Assembly (NCBI GenBank): GCA_002470165.1
Contig: DKNF01000194.1
Span: 1 to 8,940 of the forward strand
DNA length: 8,940 nt
From: Betaproteobacteria bacterium UBA7395
GTDB taxonomy: Bacteria > Pseudomonadota > Gammaproteobacteria > Burkholderiales > Rhodocyclaceae
Direction of reading: 5' to 3'
Positions 1-5,780 of the stretch are shown here, piece by piece (the stretch's first letter is position 1; the number at the start of each line of letters is the position of its first letter). The notes below the pieces were generated by a model. It ran no database searches. It was not told the DNA's origin and worked only from the letters and a program-made list of their open reading frames with translations. The position numbers were made by a program, and so were the translations under genes.

Positions 1-1
1 G

Positions 2-661
2 GCCCGCATCGACCTGCCGGCCGGTTGCGACTACCAGTTGCTGCAAGCCGACCTGACGCACGGCGGCGGCATCGAGAGCACGGTCCAGGCCGCCCGCAGC
101 TTCGGCGCCAACATCCTAATCAACAACGCCGGCGTCGCCAGCTTCGGCCTGCTCGCCGAGCAGGACTGGAACGACGTCGAACGCATCCTGGCGACCAATC
201 TCGGCGCACCGATCCGCCTGACCCAGGCCCTGCTGCCCTGGCTGACGCAGCAACCGGAGGCGGCGGTGGTCAATATCGGCTCGACCTTCGGCAGCGTGCC
301 CTTCGCCGGCTTCACCGCCTACTCGGCGGCGAAGGCCGGGCTGCGAGGCTTTTCCCAGGCCCTGCGGCGCGAACTTGCCGACAGCCGGGTGCGCGTCATC
401 CACGTCGCGCCGCGCGCCATCGACACGCCAATCAATCCGCCGGCGGTGCGCGCGCTGAACCGTGCCCTGGGCAGCGCCACCGACAGCCCGGAACAGGTCG
501 CCCGGCACATCGTCGCCATGCTCGCCAACGATGTCGCCGAAGGCCACATCGGCTTCCCGGAGCGCTTTTTCGCCTGGCTCAACGGTTTCGCGCCCGGCCT
601 CGTCGACCGGGGCATCCGCGGCAAGCTCGCCATCATCAAACAACACGCCACCAAGGCGTGA
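2..661 (+). CDS. SDR family oxidoreductase, 5' end missing
   Basis: This is the C-terminal part (219 residues) of a classical short-chain dehydrogenase/reductase, an NAD(P)H-dependent cytosolic enzyme that oxidises or reduces an alcohol/carbonyl group. The frame is open from base 2, so the start and the N-terminal TGxxxGIG nucleotide-binding loop (roughly 40 residues) lie outside the window. Visible family motifs are the cofactor-proximal Asp in ADLT, the NNAG motif (bases 122-133), the catalytic Ser in NIGST (281-283) and the YSAAK catalytic pair (Tyr at 320-322, Lys at 332-334), followed by an APRAIDTPIN segment where classical SDRs have PGxxxTP. The active site is therefore complete. The substrate cannot be told from sequence. 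The TPR protein gene follows after 32 nt, which suggests an operon, but no functional link to the regulators downstream is evident. Confidence 0.92.
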   Translation, partial: ARIDLPAGCDYQLLQADLTHGGGIESTVQAARSFGANILINNAGVASFGLLAEQDWNDVERILATNLGAPIRLTQALLPWLTQQPEAAVVNIGSTFGSVPFAGFTAYSAAKAGLRGFSQALRRELADSRVRVIHVAPRAIDTPINPPAVRALNRALGSATDSPEQVARHIVAMLANDVAEGHIGFPERFFAWLNGFAPGLVDRGIRGKLAIIKQHATKA

Positions 662-682
662 ATCACACCCAGACTCGCACCC

Positions 683-688
683 AAGGAG
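683..688 (+). promoter_or_regulatory. Ribosome binding site of the TPR protein gene
   Basis: AAGGAG lies 5 nt before the ATG at 694. It is a near-perfect Shine-Dalgarno sequence and fixes the start, although the same reading frame stays open far upstream across the SDR gene. Confidence 0.85.
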
Positions 689-693
689 CCATC

Positions 694-1338
694 ATGTCCC
701 GCTTGAAATCCCTGCTTTTCGCCCTCGGCGTCGGTTTTTCGACGCTGCTCCAGGCCGCCCCCGGCGACGACCTGATCCGACCGATCCAGGACCGCTGGGC
801 AGAAATCAAGTACCGCCAGCCGGAAGACCGGCAAGCCGACCTCTATCGCGAACTCGCCGTTCAGGCCAGGCAGGTCGCCAAGGCCAATCCGAATCTTGCC
901 GCCGCACTGATCTGGGAAGCCATCGTCGTCTCCAGCGAAGCCGGTGTCCGTGGCGGCCTCGGCGGCCTGTCGCTGGCCAAGGAAGCCAGGGCCTTGCTTG
1001 AAGAGAGCCTGAAGCTCGACGAGAAATCGCTCAACGGTTCCGCCTACACCAGCCTGGCCACGCTCTACGCCAAGGTGCCGCGCTGGCCGCTCGGCTTCGG
1101 CGACAAGGAGAAGGCCGAAGCACTGTTCCGGAAGTCGCTGGCCGTCAATCCGGACGGGATTGACCCGAATTTCTTTTACGGCGAGTATCTGATCGATCAG
1201 GATCGCGTTGCCGAAGGCCGCCGCTACCTGGAAAAGGCCCTCGTCGCGCCAGCCCGTCCGGGACGCGAACTGGCCGACCAGGGCCGACGCCAGGAAGCGC
1301 GTGCCCTACTCGCAAAAACTGCCCGGGATGTACGCTAA
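694..1338 (+). CDS. Exported TPR-repeat protein
   Basis: A 214-residue protein with an N-terminal signal peptide: basic MSRLK, hydrophobic residues 6-19, probable cleavage after Ala21 or Ala22. The mature part is alpha-helical with TPR-like repeats: about residues 65-109 (an Ala-rich helix pair ending in a lengthening LLEESLKLDEKS helix), 116-152 (AYTSLATLYAKVP..., then ALFRKSLAVNPDG, a typical TPR B-helix ending) and 159-186 (FFYGEYLIDQDRVAEGRRYLEKAL). The PRWPLGFGDKEKAEALF stretch resembles small periplasmic TPR proteins related to TRAP-associated TatT-like folds. That comparison is from memory. TPRs bind proteins, so a periplasmic scaffold role is likely, but the partner is unknown. Its stop codon TAA directly abuts the in-frame TTG start of the response regulator, so the two are likely co-translated. 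It could sense or present something to the QseC-like kinase, which is inference from position only. Confidence 0.82.
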   Translation: MSRLKSLLFALGVGFSTLLQAAPGDDLIRPIQDRWAEIKYRQPEDRQADLYRELAVQARQVAKANPNLAAALIWEAIVVSSEAGVRGGLGGLSLAKEARALLEESLKLDEKSLNGSAYTSLATLYAKVPRWPLGFGDKEKAEALFRKSLAVNPDGIDPNFFYGEYLIDQDRVAEGRRYLEKALVAPARPGRELADQGRRQEARALLAKTARDVR

Positions 1339-2001
1339 TTGAGACTTTTGCTGGTTGAAGACGACGCGCTGCTCGGCGACGGCATCCGCGCCGGCTTGAT
1401 GCTTGCTGCCTACGCGGTCGACTGGGTGCAGGACGGCAAGATGGCGCTGCTGGCACTGGCCGACCACAGCTACGATGCCTGCGTCCTCGACCTCGGCCTG
1501 CCCGGCAAGGACGGCCTGACCGTGCTGCGCGAGATGCGCTCGTGCGGCGACCAGACGCCGGTACTGCTGCTGACCGCCCGCGACACGCCGGAAGACAAGA
1601 TCACCGGACTCGACCACGGTGCCGACGATTACCTGACCAAGCCCTTCGACTTGGGCGAGCTGCAGGCGCGCATCCGCGCCCTGCTTCGCCGTGCTGGCGG
1701 CAAGGCCCAGCCGTTGCTCGAACATCGCGGCGTCAGCCTGGATCCGGCCAGCAAGCGGGTCAGCTTCAACGGCCAGGAAGTCCCGCTATCTGCCCGCGAA
1801 TACGCACTGCTCCACGCACTGATCAGCCAACCCGGTCACATCAGGAGCCGCAACCAGCTGGAAGAAAGCCTCTATGCCTGGGGCGACGAAACCGGCAGCA
1901 ATACCGTCGAGGTCTACATTCACCACCTGCGCAAGAAATTCGGCGCCGACTTCATCAGGACGGTGCGCGGTCTCGGTTACCAACTGGCCGACGACGCATG
2001 A
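1339..2001 (+). CDS. QseB-like OmpR/PhoB-family response regulator
   Basis: A 220-residue two-domain DNA-binding regulator. The receiver (residues 1-117) has the acidic pair in VEDD (8-9), the phospho-acceptor Asp51 in LDLGLPG, the switch Thr79 and the conserved Lys101 in TKPF. The winged-helix effector (about 128-217) ends in VEVYIHHLRKKFG...FIRTVRGLGYQL, typical of OmpR-type proteins. SNTVEVYIHHLRKK and the overall sequence are closest to QseB/PmrA-type regulators. The start is TTG at 1339. No alternative is possible in frame upstream because the codon immediately before it is the TAA of the TPR gene. The Shine-Dalgarno is weak (GGGA at 1325-1328, 10 nt away), so translation probably depends on termination/reinitiation from the TPR gene. 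The kinase gene overlaps its 3' end by 4 nt. The family binds YTTAAK-N5-YTTAAK sites, and one such site lies at 7099-7115. Confidence 0.93.
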   Translation: MRLLLVEDDALLGDGIRAGLMLAAYAVDWVQDGKMALLALADHSYDACVLDLGLPGKDGLTVLREMRSCGDQTPVLLLTARDTPEDKITGLDHGADDYLTKPFDLGELQARIRALLRRAGGKAQPLLEHRGVSLDPASKRVSFNGQEVPLSAREYALLHALISQPGHIRSRNQLEESLYAWGDETGSNTVEVYIHHLRKKFGADFIRTVRGLGYQLADDA

Positions 2002-3374
2002 CATCGGCGATTTCGCACGACCGCATCCATTCGCTGCGCTGGCGCCTGCTCGCCGCGATCGGTGCAGTCGTCATGACGACCTGGCTGCTGACCGGCTGGT
2101 TCAGCTACACCAAGGCCCAGCACGAAGCCGAGGAACTGATGGACGGCAGCCTGGCGCAAACCGCCCGCATGCTGCTGGCGATCATCCACGACAACGAGGA
2201 CGACCTGGTCGAACTCGCCGGCCGCCTGGCCACCGTCCGCGGGGCCGAGGACATTTACGAGCCGCCGCTGGAATTCCAGATCGGACGCGGCGACGGCAGC
2301 ATCCTCGCGCGCTCGCCGGATGCGCCGGAGCTGCCGATCCTCGGCGTTGCAGGCTACAGCGACATCATCCGCCACGATGAATCCTGGCGCTTGCTCAATG
2401 CGGTTTCCGACGACGGCCTGTATCGCGTTCAGGTCGCCCAGTCCATCAACCTACGCGACCGGGCGGCGCTGGAAGTCGCCATCCAGACCCTGTTGCCGCT
2501 GGTCTTGATCGTGCCGGTCCTGATCCTGTTCATCTACCTGTCGATCAAGCGCGCCCTGCGACCGCTGGAGCGCCTGGCCGGCGAAGTCAGCGCGCGTACC
2601 CCGGACAATCTGGCCGCACTGCCCGAGCAACGCATTCCGACCGAGGCCCAGCCGCTGGTCAAGGCCATCAACCGGCTGTTCGTGCGCGTCGGCCGGACAC
2701 TCGACAACGAACGCCGGTTCACCGCCGACGCCGCGCATGAACTGCGCACCCCGCTGGCCGCGCTCAAGGTCCAGGCCCAGGTCGCGCTGCTCAGCGGCGA
2801 CACGCCGGCACGCGAGCGCGCACTGCAGCAGATCGGGCTCGGGGTGGACCGCGCCGGGCACCTGATCGACCAGTTGTTGCGCCTGGCCCGCCTGGACCCG
2901 CTGAACGCCCCGCCGGAAAATCAGGCCATCGATCCCAGGCGGCTGATCGACGACTGCGTTGCCGCCATCGCTCAGGCCCTGCCGGGATCGACGCGGATAC
3001 ATGTCGAACTGCCCGAGACGCCACGGGCGATCATGGGTGATGCCAGCCTGCTGGACATCGCGCTGAGAAACCTGCTCGACAACGCGCTGCGTTACACCCC
3101 GTCCGACAGCACCATCCGGATTTCGCTCCGACAATCGGGAACATCCAGCCACCTGCAGGTCAGCGACAACGGCCCCGGCGTCCCTGCCAGCGCGCTCGAA
3201 CGACTGGGCGAACGTTTCTTCCGCGCCGGACAGGCAGCCGGCAACGGCAACGGCCTCGGCCTGGCCATCGTCGCCCGCATCGCCGAATTGCACGGCGCCC
3301 GCCTGGCGGCCGAAAATCTTCCCGGCGGCGGTTTTTCCGTCACCCTCCAGAACCTGCGGAATACGGACGGGTAA
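1998..3374 (+). CDS. QseC-like sensor histidine kinase
   Basis: A 458-residue inner-membrane sensor kinase, the probable partner of the regulator whose stop it overlaps (ATGA, 1998-2001). Order of domains: TM1 about residues 17-36; a periplasmic sensor of about 125 residues rich in acidic residues (DNEDDLVEL at 65-73, DDG at 138-140); TM2 about 164-183; a HAMP-like linker with the characteristic RPLERL at 188-193; the DHp domain with phospho-accepting His247 in AHELRTPL; then the catalytic ATPase domain with N-box N358/N362 (RNLLDNALRY), G1 box DNGPG (390-394), F-box RFFRAG (406-411) and G2 box GNGLGL (417-422). All catalytic motifs are intact. FTADAAHELRTPLAALKVQ is very close to the QseC subfamily. 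The ligand is not readable from sequence, and QseC ligand assignments from enterics should not be transferred. Its last 35 bp overlap the convergent beta-propeller gene. Confidence 0.93.
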   Translation: MTSAISHDRIHSLRWRLLAAIGAVVMTTWLLTGWFSYTKAQHEAEELMDGSLAQTARMLLAIIHDNEDDLVELAGRLATVRGAEDIYEPPLEFQIGRGDGSILARSPDAPELPILGVAGYSDIIRHDESWRLLNAVSDDGLYRVQVAQSINLRDRAALEVAIQTLLPLVLIVPVLILFIYLSIKRALRPLERLAGEVSARTPDNLAALPEQRIPTEAQPLVKAINRLFVRVGRTLDNERRFTADAAHELRTPLAALKVQAQVALLSGDTPARERALQQIGLGVDRAGHLIDQLLRLARLDPLNAPPENQAIDPRRLIDDCVAAIAQALPGSTRIHVELPETPRAIMGDASLLDIALRNLLDNALRYTPSDSTIRISLRQSGTSSHLQVSDNGPGVPASALERLGERFFRAGQAAGNGNGLGLAIVARIAELHGARLAAENLPGGGFSVTLQNLRNTDG

Positions 3375-4281
3375 AGCGATAAAACAGGTTAGGCTCGCTG
3401 ACGACGTAAAGGCGTCCCTGGTCGTCCATGGCCATGCCTTCGGCCTGGGGAACGGTCGCCTGCAGACCGTGACGGCCGCCGCGCAAGCTCAGACGGCTCA
3501 CCGGGCGCCCCTGGCGATCGAGTTCGACGATCTGCCGCGACTCGTCGGACAGCGCCAGCAGGTGCCCGCTGGCGGCGTCGAAATGCAGCGACGACAGGTC
3601 CTTGAGTGGCAGCGCATCGTCGCGCATGGGATCGTCGGCGACGCGCAAGCCCGTTGACGCACCGGACAGCGCCGGGAATCCTTCGACCTCGAATATCTTT
3701 CGCGGATCGCGCTCCTTGGCGACGAACAGCCGGCCTTGCCGATGATCGTAAGCCAGCCCCTCGAAACCCTTGTTGCCGTTGCGGCCGATGCCGATGGCCA
3801 GTTCCGGAATGCCGGAGAAATCCAGGCGGCTGGTCTGCGCGTCGATGCGCACCGCAAACAGGGCCTGCTTGCGTTCGTCGGCAACGACATAAAGGGACGG
3901 CGCAAGATATTCGATGGCTTCCGGATCCTCCAGGCCAGCAACGGGAATCCGCCGCAGCACCCGGCCGTCCAGATTCAGTTCGAGAATTTCCGGATGACTA
4001 TTGGTAATCGCGAACAGGGTCCGACGGTCGGGATCGAAGGTCAGCCCGGACAAGTTGGCCAGGTCGGCGGCAACCGGCAGGGCATCGATGTCGACCTGGA
4101 AATCCGGCAGCCACACTGCCGCCTCGCGCAGTTGCGCCGAAGCGAAGTTCTGCTGCCAGAAAAGCTGCCAGCCCGGCAACAGCGTTCGGCCAGCCCAGAA
4201 CATCAAGGCCAGCAAGAGCGCTGCCCCTGCCAGCAGCAAGCGTTGGCGCACGGGAAACAAGACTTGATCCGCCAGGTGCAT
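3340..4281 (-). CDS. SdiA-regulated/YjiK-family beta-propeller protein
   Basis: A 313-residue protein with one N-terminal hydrophobic segment (about residues 15-34) preceded by basic residues, so probably a signal anchor that exposes the rest to the periplasm. The remainder is a series of propeller-blade strands: NLSGLTFDPDRRTLFAITN (77-94), DPEAIEYL...LYVVADERKQALFAV (119-144), GNKGFEGLAYD...RLFVAKERDP (169-193), DLSSLHFD...HLLALSDESRQIVELD (228-255) and QAEGMAMD...RLYVVSEPNLFYRF (279-303). The repeated GLxYD/EG...LFxxxE pattern is typical of the SdiA-regulated (YjiK) family, which is structurally related to phytase-like propellers. Start choice: ATG at 4281 has GGAG 5 nt upstream; an in-frame GTG at 4287 overlaps that GGAG and is less likely. 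It is transcribed divergently from the PepSY operon and has a matching promoter element. In Pseudomonas aeruginosa a protein of this family (CarP), as I recall, is controlled by a PhoPQ-like calcium-responsive pair, which fits this neighbourhood. The biochemical activity is unknown. Confidence 0.88.
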   Translation of the reverse strand: MHLADQVLFPVRQRLLLAGAALLLALMFWAGRTLLPGWQLFWQQNFASAQLREAAVWLPDFQVDIDALPVAADLANLSGLTFDPDRRTLFAITNSHPEILELNLDGRVLRRIPVAGLEDPEAIEYLAPSLYVVADERKQALFAVRIDAQTSRLDFSGIPELAIGIGRNGNKGFEGLAYDHRQGRLFVAKERDPRKIFEVEGFPALSGASTGLRVADDPMRDDALPLKDLSSLHFDAASGHLLALSDESRQIVELDRQGRPVSRLSLRGGRHGLQATVPQAEGMAMDDQGRLYVVSEPNLFYRFTRPYSAGSGG

Positions 4282-4286
4282 TGACA

Positions 4287-4316
4287 CTCCGTAATCCGTA
4301 AAGAACTTTGACGGAG
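4287..4316 (-). repeat. Inverted and tandem short repeats in the beta-propeller leader
   Basis: Just upstream of the ATG at 4281 lie a perfect tandem TCCGTAA TCCGTAA (plus strand 4288-4301), an AAAG-AA-CTTT inverted repeat (4300-4309) and CTCCGT (4287-4292) facing ACGGAG (4311-4316). In a transcript the GGAG ribosome site could pair with the 5' CTCC arm, while the shorter CCGT/ACGG pairing using the other repeat copy would leave it free. If the predicted transcription start near 4312 is right, the outer arm would be largely missing from the mRNA, so an RNA role is uncertain. Confidence 0.35.
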
Positions 4317-4319
4317 CGG

Positions 4320-4343
4320 ATTCTGGGCAAGGCCGCTTAAACG
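4320..4343 (-). promoter_or_regulatory. Predicted regulated promoter of the beta-propeller gene (CGTTTA-N12-CAGAAT)
   Basis: Reading the minus strand, CGTTTAAG occupies 4343-4336, and CAGAAT (4 of 6 matches to the -10 consensus) follows at 4325-4320, exactly 12 nt after CGTTTA. There is no good -35 hexamer, as expected when an activator box replaces it. The predicted start of transcription near 4312 gives a leader of about 30 nt that includes the GGAG. The same box and spacing occur before the PepSY gene and the transferase gene. An upstream half-site 11 bp away is degenerate (GCGTCA). Confidence 0.55.
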
Positions 4344-4376
4344 TATCCTGACGCTACAATTCATGAACCGTTTAAG
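4336..4376. repeat. Divergent inverted pair CTTAAACG ... CGTTTAAG
   Basis: A perfect 8-bp inverted repeat, CTTAAACG at 4336-4343 and CGTTTAAG at 4369-4376, with centres 33 bp apart, close to three helical turns. Each arm points toward the gene on its side. It is best read as two regulator half-sites on the same DNA face serving divergent promoters rather than an RNA hairpin, since the arms are 25 nt apart and no T-run follows. Confidence 0.6.
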
Positions 4377-4392
4377 ATCATCCTGCCAGCAT
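4368..4392 (+). promoter_or_regulatory. Predicted regulated promoter of the PepSY-regulator-kinase operon (CGTTTA-N12-CAGCAT)
   Basis: CCGTTTAAG at 4368-4376 is followed, exactly 12 nt after CGTTTA, by CAGCAT at 4387-4392 (3 of 6 -10 matches). The arrangement copies the other two CGTTTA promoters. It would start transcription near 4399, only a few nt before the ATG at 4402. A competing -10, TACAAT (4355-4360, 5 of 6 matches), would start transcription near 4367 and place the CCGTTTAAG box at the start site, where a regulator would repress. Both may be used, so activation versus repression cannot be decided from sequence. Confidence 0.45.
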
Positions 4393-4401
4393 GACCTCCC
4401 C

Positions 4402-5112
4402 ATGCGTTCTCATCTCCTTGCCCTGTTCCTGATCACCCTGCTGCCGCCAACCCTGGCCGCTGAAGAGCAATACGTGATCCGTCGTGCCGTCGAGGCCGGC
4501 GAATTGCAACCGCTGTCCGACATCCTGGGCAACATCCAGGCCCGCCACGCCGGCAAGGTGCTTGATGTTGATTTGGAAAGGGACCGCAGTGGGCGCCGGG
4601 TATACGAAATCACCCTGCTCAAGCCGAACGGTCAACGCGCCAAGCTCTATGTCGACGCGGTCAATGGCCAGGAAGTCCTGGGTGACGACAATTCGTTCAA
4701 ACCCCGGATCAACTTGTCGCAGGCTTTACGCAAGCTGCTGGCACGCTATCCAGGCAACATCCTCGAACTGGAACTCAAACCCGGTGCGGCGCAGCGGATG
4801 ATTTATGAAATCCAGGTCATACAACACGACGGCCGGCTACGCGAACTGGTCATCGACGCCAACAGCGGGGAATTGCTCAGCGACAGCGGGCACCGCCAGG
4901 AAGTGCTCAAGCGCCTGCGTCCGCTGCCGGAATTGCTCGACCGCCTGCCCGCCCGATATCGCGGCGTGATCCGGGAGATCGAACTGGAATACGACCAGGA
5001 TGGCCGTTACTTCTACGAAATCGAAGTGAGCCTGCCCGACGGCCGGGTTTACGAACTGGATATCGACGCCATCACCGGTGCCGTGCTCAACGGCGAGGAG
5101 GTCGAGCGTTGA
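4402..5112 (+). CDS. Exported protein with three PepSY repeats
   Basis: A 236-residue protein made of a signal peptide (residues 1-20, probable cleavage LAA|EEQ) and three tandem PepSY-like repeats: about residues 37-93, 104-160 and 174-230. Each repeat runs helix, then IxELEL-type strand, then YEIxV strand, a DG turn, and a final V/IDAxxGEVL strand; the shared signatures are VYEITL/IYEIQV/FYEIEV and YVDAVNGQEVL/VIDANSGELL/DIDAITGAVLN. PepSY domains are known as extracytoplasmic inhibitory or binding modules. The likely place is the periplasm, and as first gene of a two-component operon it may modulate the kinase sensor, which is inference. Start choice: ATG 4402 gives a standard signal peptide; an in-frame ATG at 4363 would add 13 residues and lies upstream of the predicted transcription start. 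Neither has a Shine-Dalgarno. It overlaps the regulator gene by 4 nt (TTGA). Confidence 0.87.
   Translation: MRSHLLALFLITLLPPTLAAEEQYVIRRAVEAGELQPLSDILGNIQARHAGKVLDVDLERDRSGRRVYEITLLKPNGQRAKLYVDAVNGQEVLGDDNSFKPRINLSQALRKLLARYPGNILELELKPGAAQRMIYEIQVIQHDGRLRELVIDANSGELLSDSGHRQEVLKRLRPLPELLDRLPARYRGVIREIELEYDQDGRYFYEIEVSLPDGRVYELDIDAITGAVLNGEEVER
5095..5101 (+). promoter_or_regulatory. Ribosome binding site supporting the TTG start of the PhoP-like regulator
   Basis: GAGGAGG lies within the end of the PepSY coding sequence, 7 nt before TTG at 5109. It is the strongest Shine-Dalgarno in the window and decides in favour of the TTG start. Confidence 0.85.
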
Positions 5113-5780
5113 GGGTTCTGGTCGTCGAGGACGACGCCCAACTCGCCCGGAGCATCGCCGACAGTCTGGCGCAGGCGGGCATGATTGCGGAGATCGTCGG
5201 CGACGGCGAGCAGGCTGGCTTCCTCGGTTGCACCGAGGATTACGACGCAGCCATCCTCGATCTCGGCCTACCCGGACAGGATGGCATTTCGGTCCTGCGA
5301 CACTGGCGGGAAAGCGGCCGCCACCTGCCGGTCCTGATCCTCACCGCACGCGGCCGCTGGAGCGACAAGCTGGCCGGTTTCGACGCCGGCGCCGACGACT
5401 ACCTGACCAAGCCCTTCCTGCACGAGGAAGTTGTCCTGCGCCTGCGCGCCCTGCATCGCCGGGCGCTGGGCCACAGCGTGCCCCATATCGAAGCGGGTCC
5501 CCTGCACTACGATACCAACAGTGACCGGTTTACCCTGAACGGCGCACCGCTGGTGCTGACCGCCCAGGAACAGCGCATCCTCGCCTACCTGATCCAGCGC
5601 AAGGGACGGGTGGTGACGCGCAGCGAGATCAGCGAACATGTTTACGCCCGCGACCTTGACCCGGACTCGAACACCGTCGACGTCCTGATCGGCCGCATCC
5701 GCCGCAAGCTCGGCCTGCCGCTGATCCATACCGAACGCGGCCGCGGCTTCTGCCTCAGGGAAGCCGGCGATGGCGACTGA
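5109..5780 (+). CDS. PhoP-like OmpR-family response regulator
   Basis: A 223-residue DNA-binding response regulator. The receiver (residues 1-117) has VEDD (6-9), phospho-acceptor Asp51 in LDLGLPGQDG, switch Thr79 followed by ARGRWSDKLAGFDAGADDYLTKPF with Lys101. The winged helix (about 127-217) contains the recognition segment SNTVDVLIGRIRRKLG and HTERGRGFCL. DVLIGRIRRK (PhoP has DVLMGRLRKK), RxxWxDK after the switch Thr and the PhoQ-like partner place it in the PhoP branch. Orthology to enteric PhoP is not claimed. The initiation codon is TTG, sharing bases with the upstream TGA (TTGA, 5109-5112). PhoP proteins bind direct repeats of (T/G)GTTTA with 5 nt between, and the near-perfect box at 7097-7113 and single copies at 4343-4338 and 4369-4374 are its obvious candidate targets, including its own operon. 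Confidence 0.93.
   Translation: MRVLVVEDDAQLARSIADSLAQAGMIAEIVGDGEQAGFLGCTEDYDAAILDLGLPGQDGISVLRHWRESGRHLPVLILTARGRWSDKLAGFDAGADDYLTKPFLHEEVVLRLRALHRRALGHSVPHIEAGPLHYDTNSDRFTLNGAPLVLTAQEQRILAYLIQRKGRVVTRSEISEHVYARDLDPDSNTVDVLIGRIRRKLGLPLIHTERGRGFCLREAGDGD
5757..5763 (+). promoter_or_regulatory. Ribosome binding site of the PhoQ-like kinase
   Basis: AGGGAAG, 6 nt before ATG 5770, lies inside the regulator gene and supports the start that overlaps its last 11 bases. Confidence 0.6.

Noticed and set aside
25..693. A frame open upstream of and continuous with the TPR gene
   Set aside because: It overlaps the SDR gene, reads as Arg/Pro-rich shadow sequence, and a strong ribosome site marks ATG 694 as the true start.
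2451..3293. A 280-codon minus-strand frame opposite the QseC-like kinase
   Set aside because: It is a shadow of a gene with complete kinase motifs and shows no recognisable domain.
3374..3400. AGCGA ... TCGCT as a possible terminator after the kinase gene
   Set aside because: The stem is only five pairs with a long loop and no T-run follows.
3736..4284. A 182-codon plus-strand frame opposite the beta-propeller gene
   Set aside because: The minus strand has the YjiK-family repeats, a membrane anchor and a ribosome site; this frame has none.
4308..4313. TTGACG as a -35 element of the PepSY operon
   Set aside because: It lies about 41 nt before TACAAT and far from CAGCAT, so the spacing is wrong for either.
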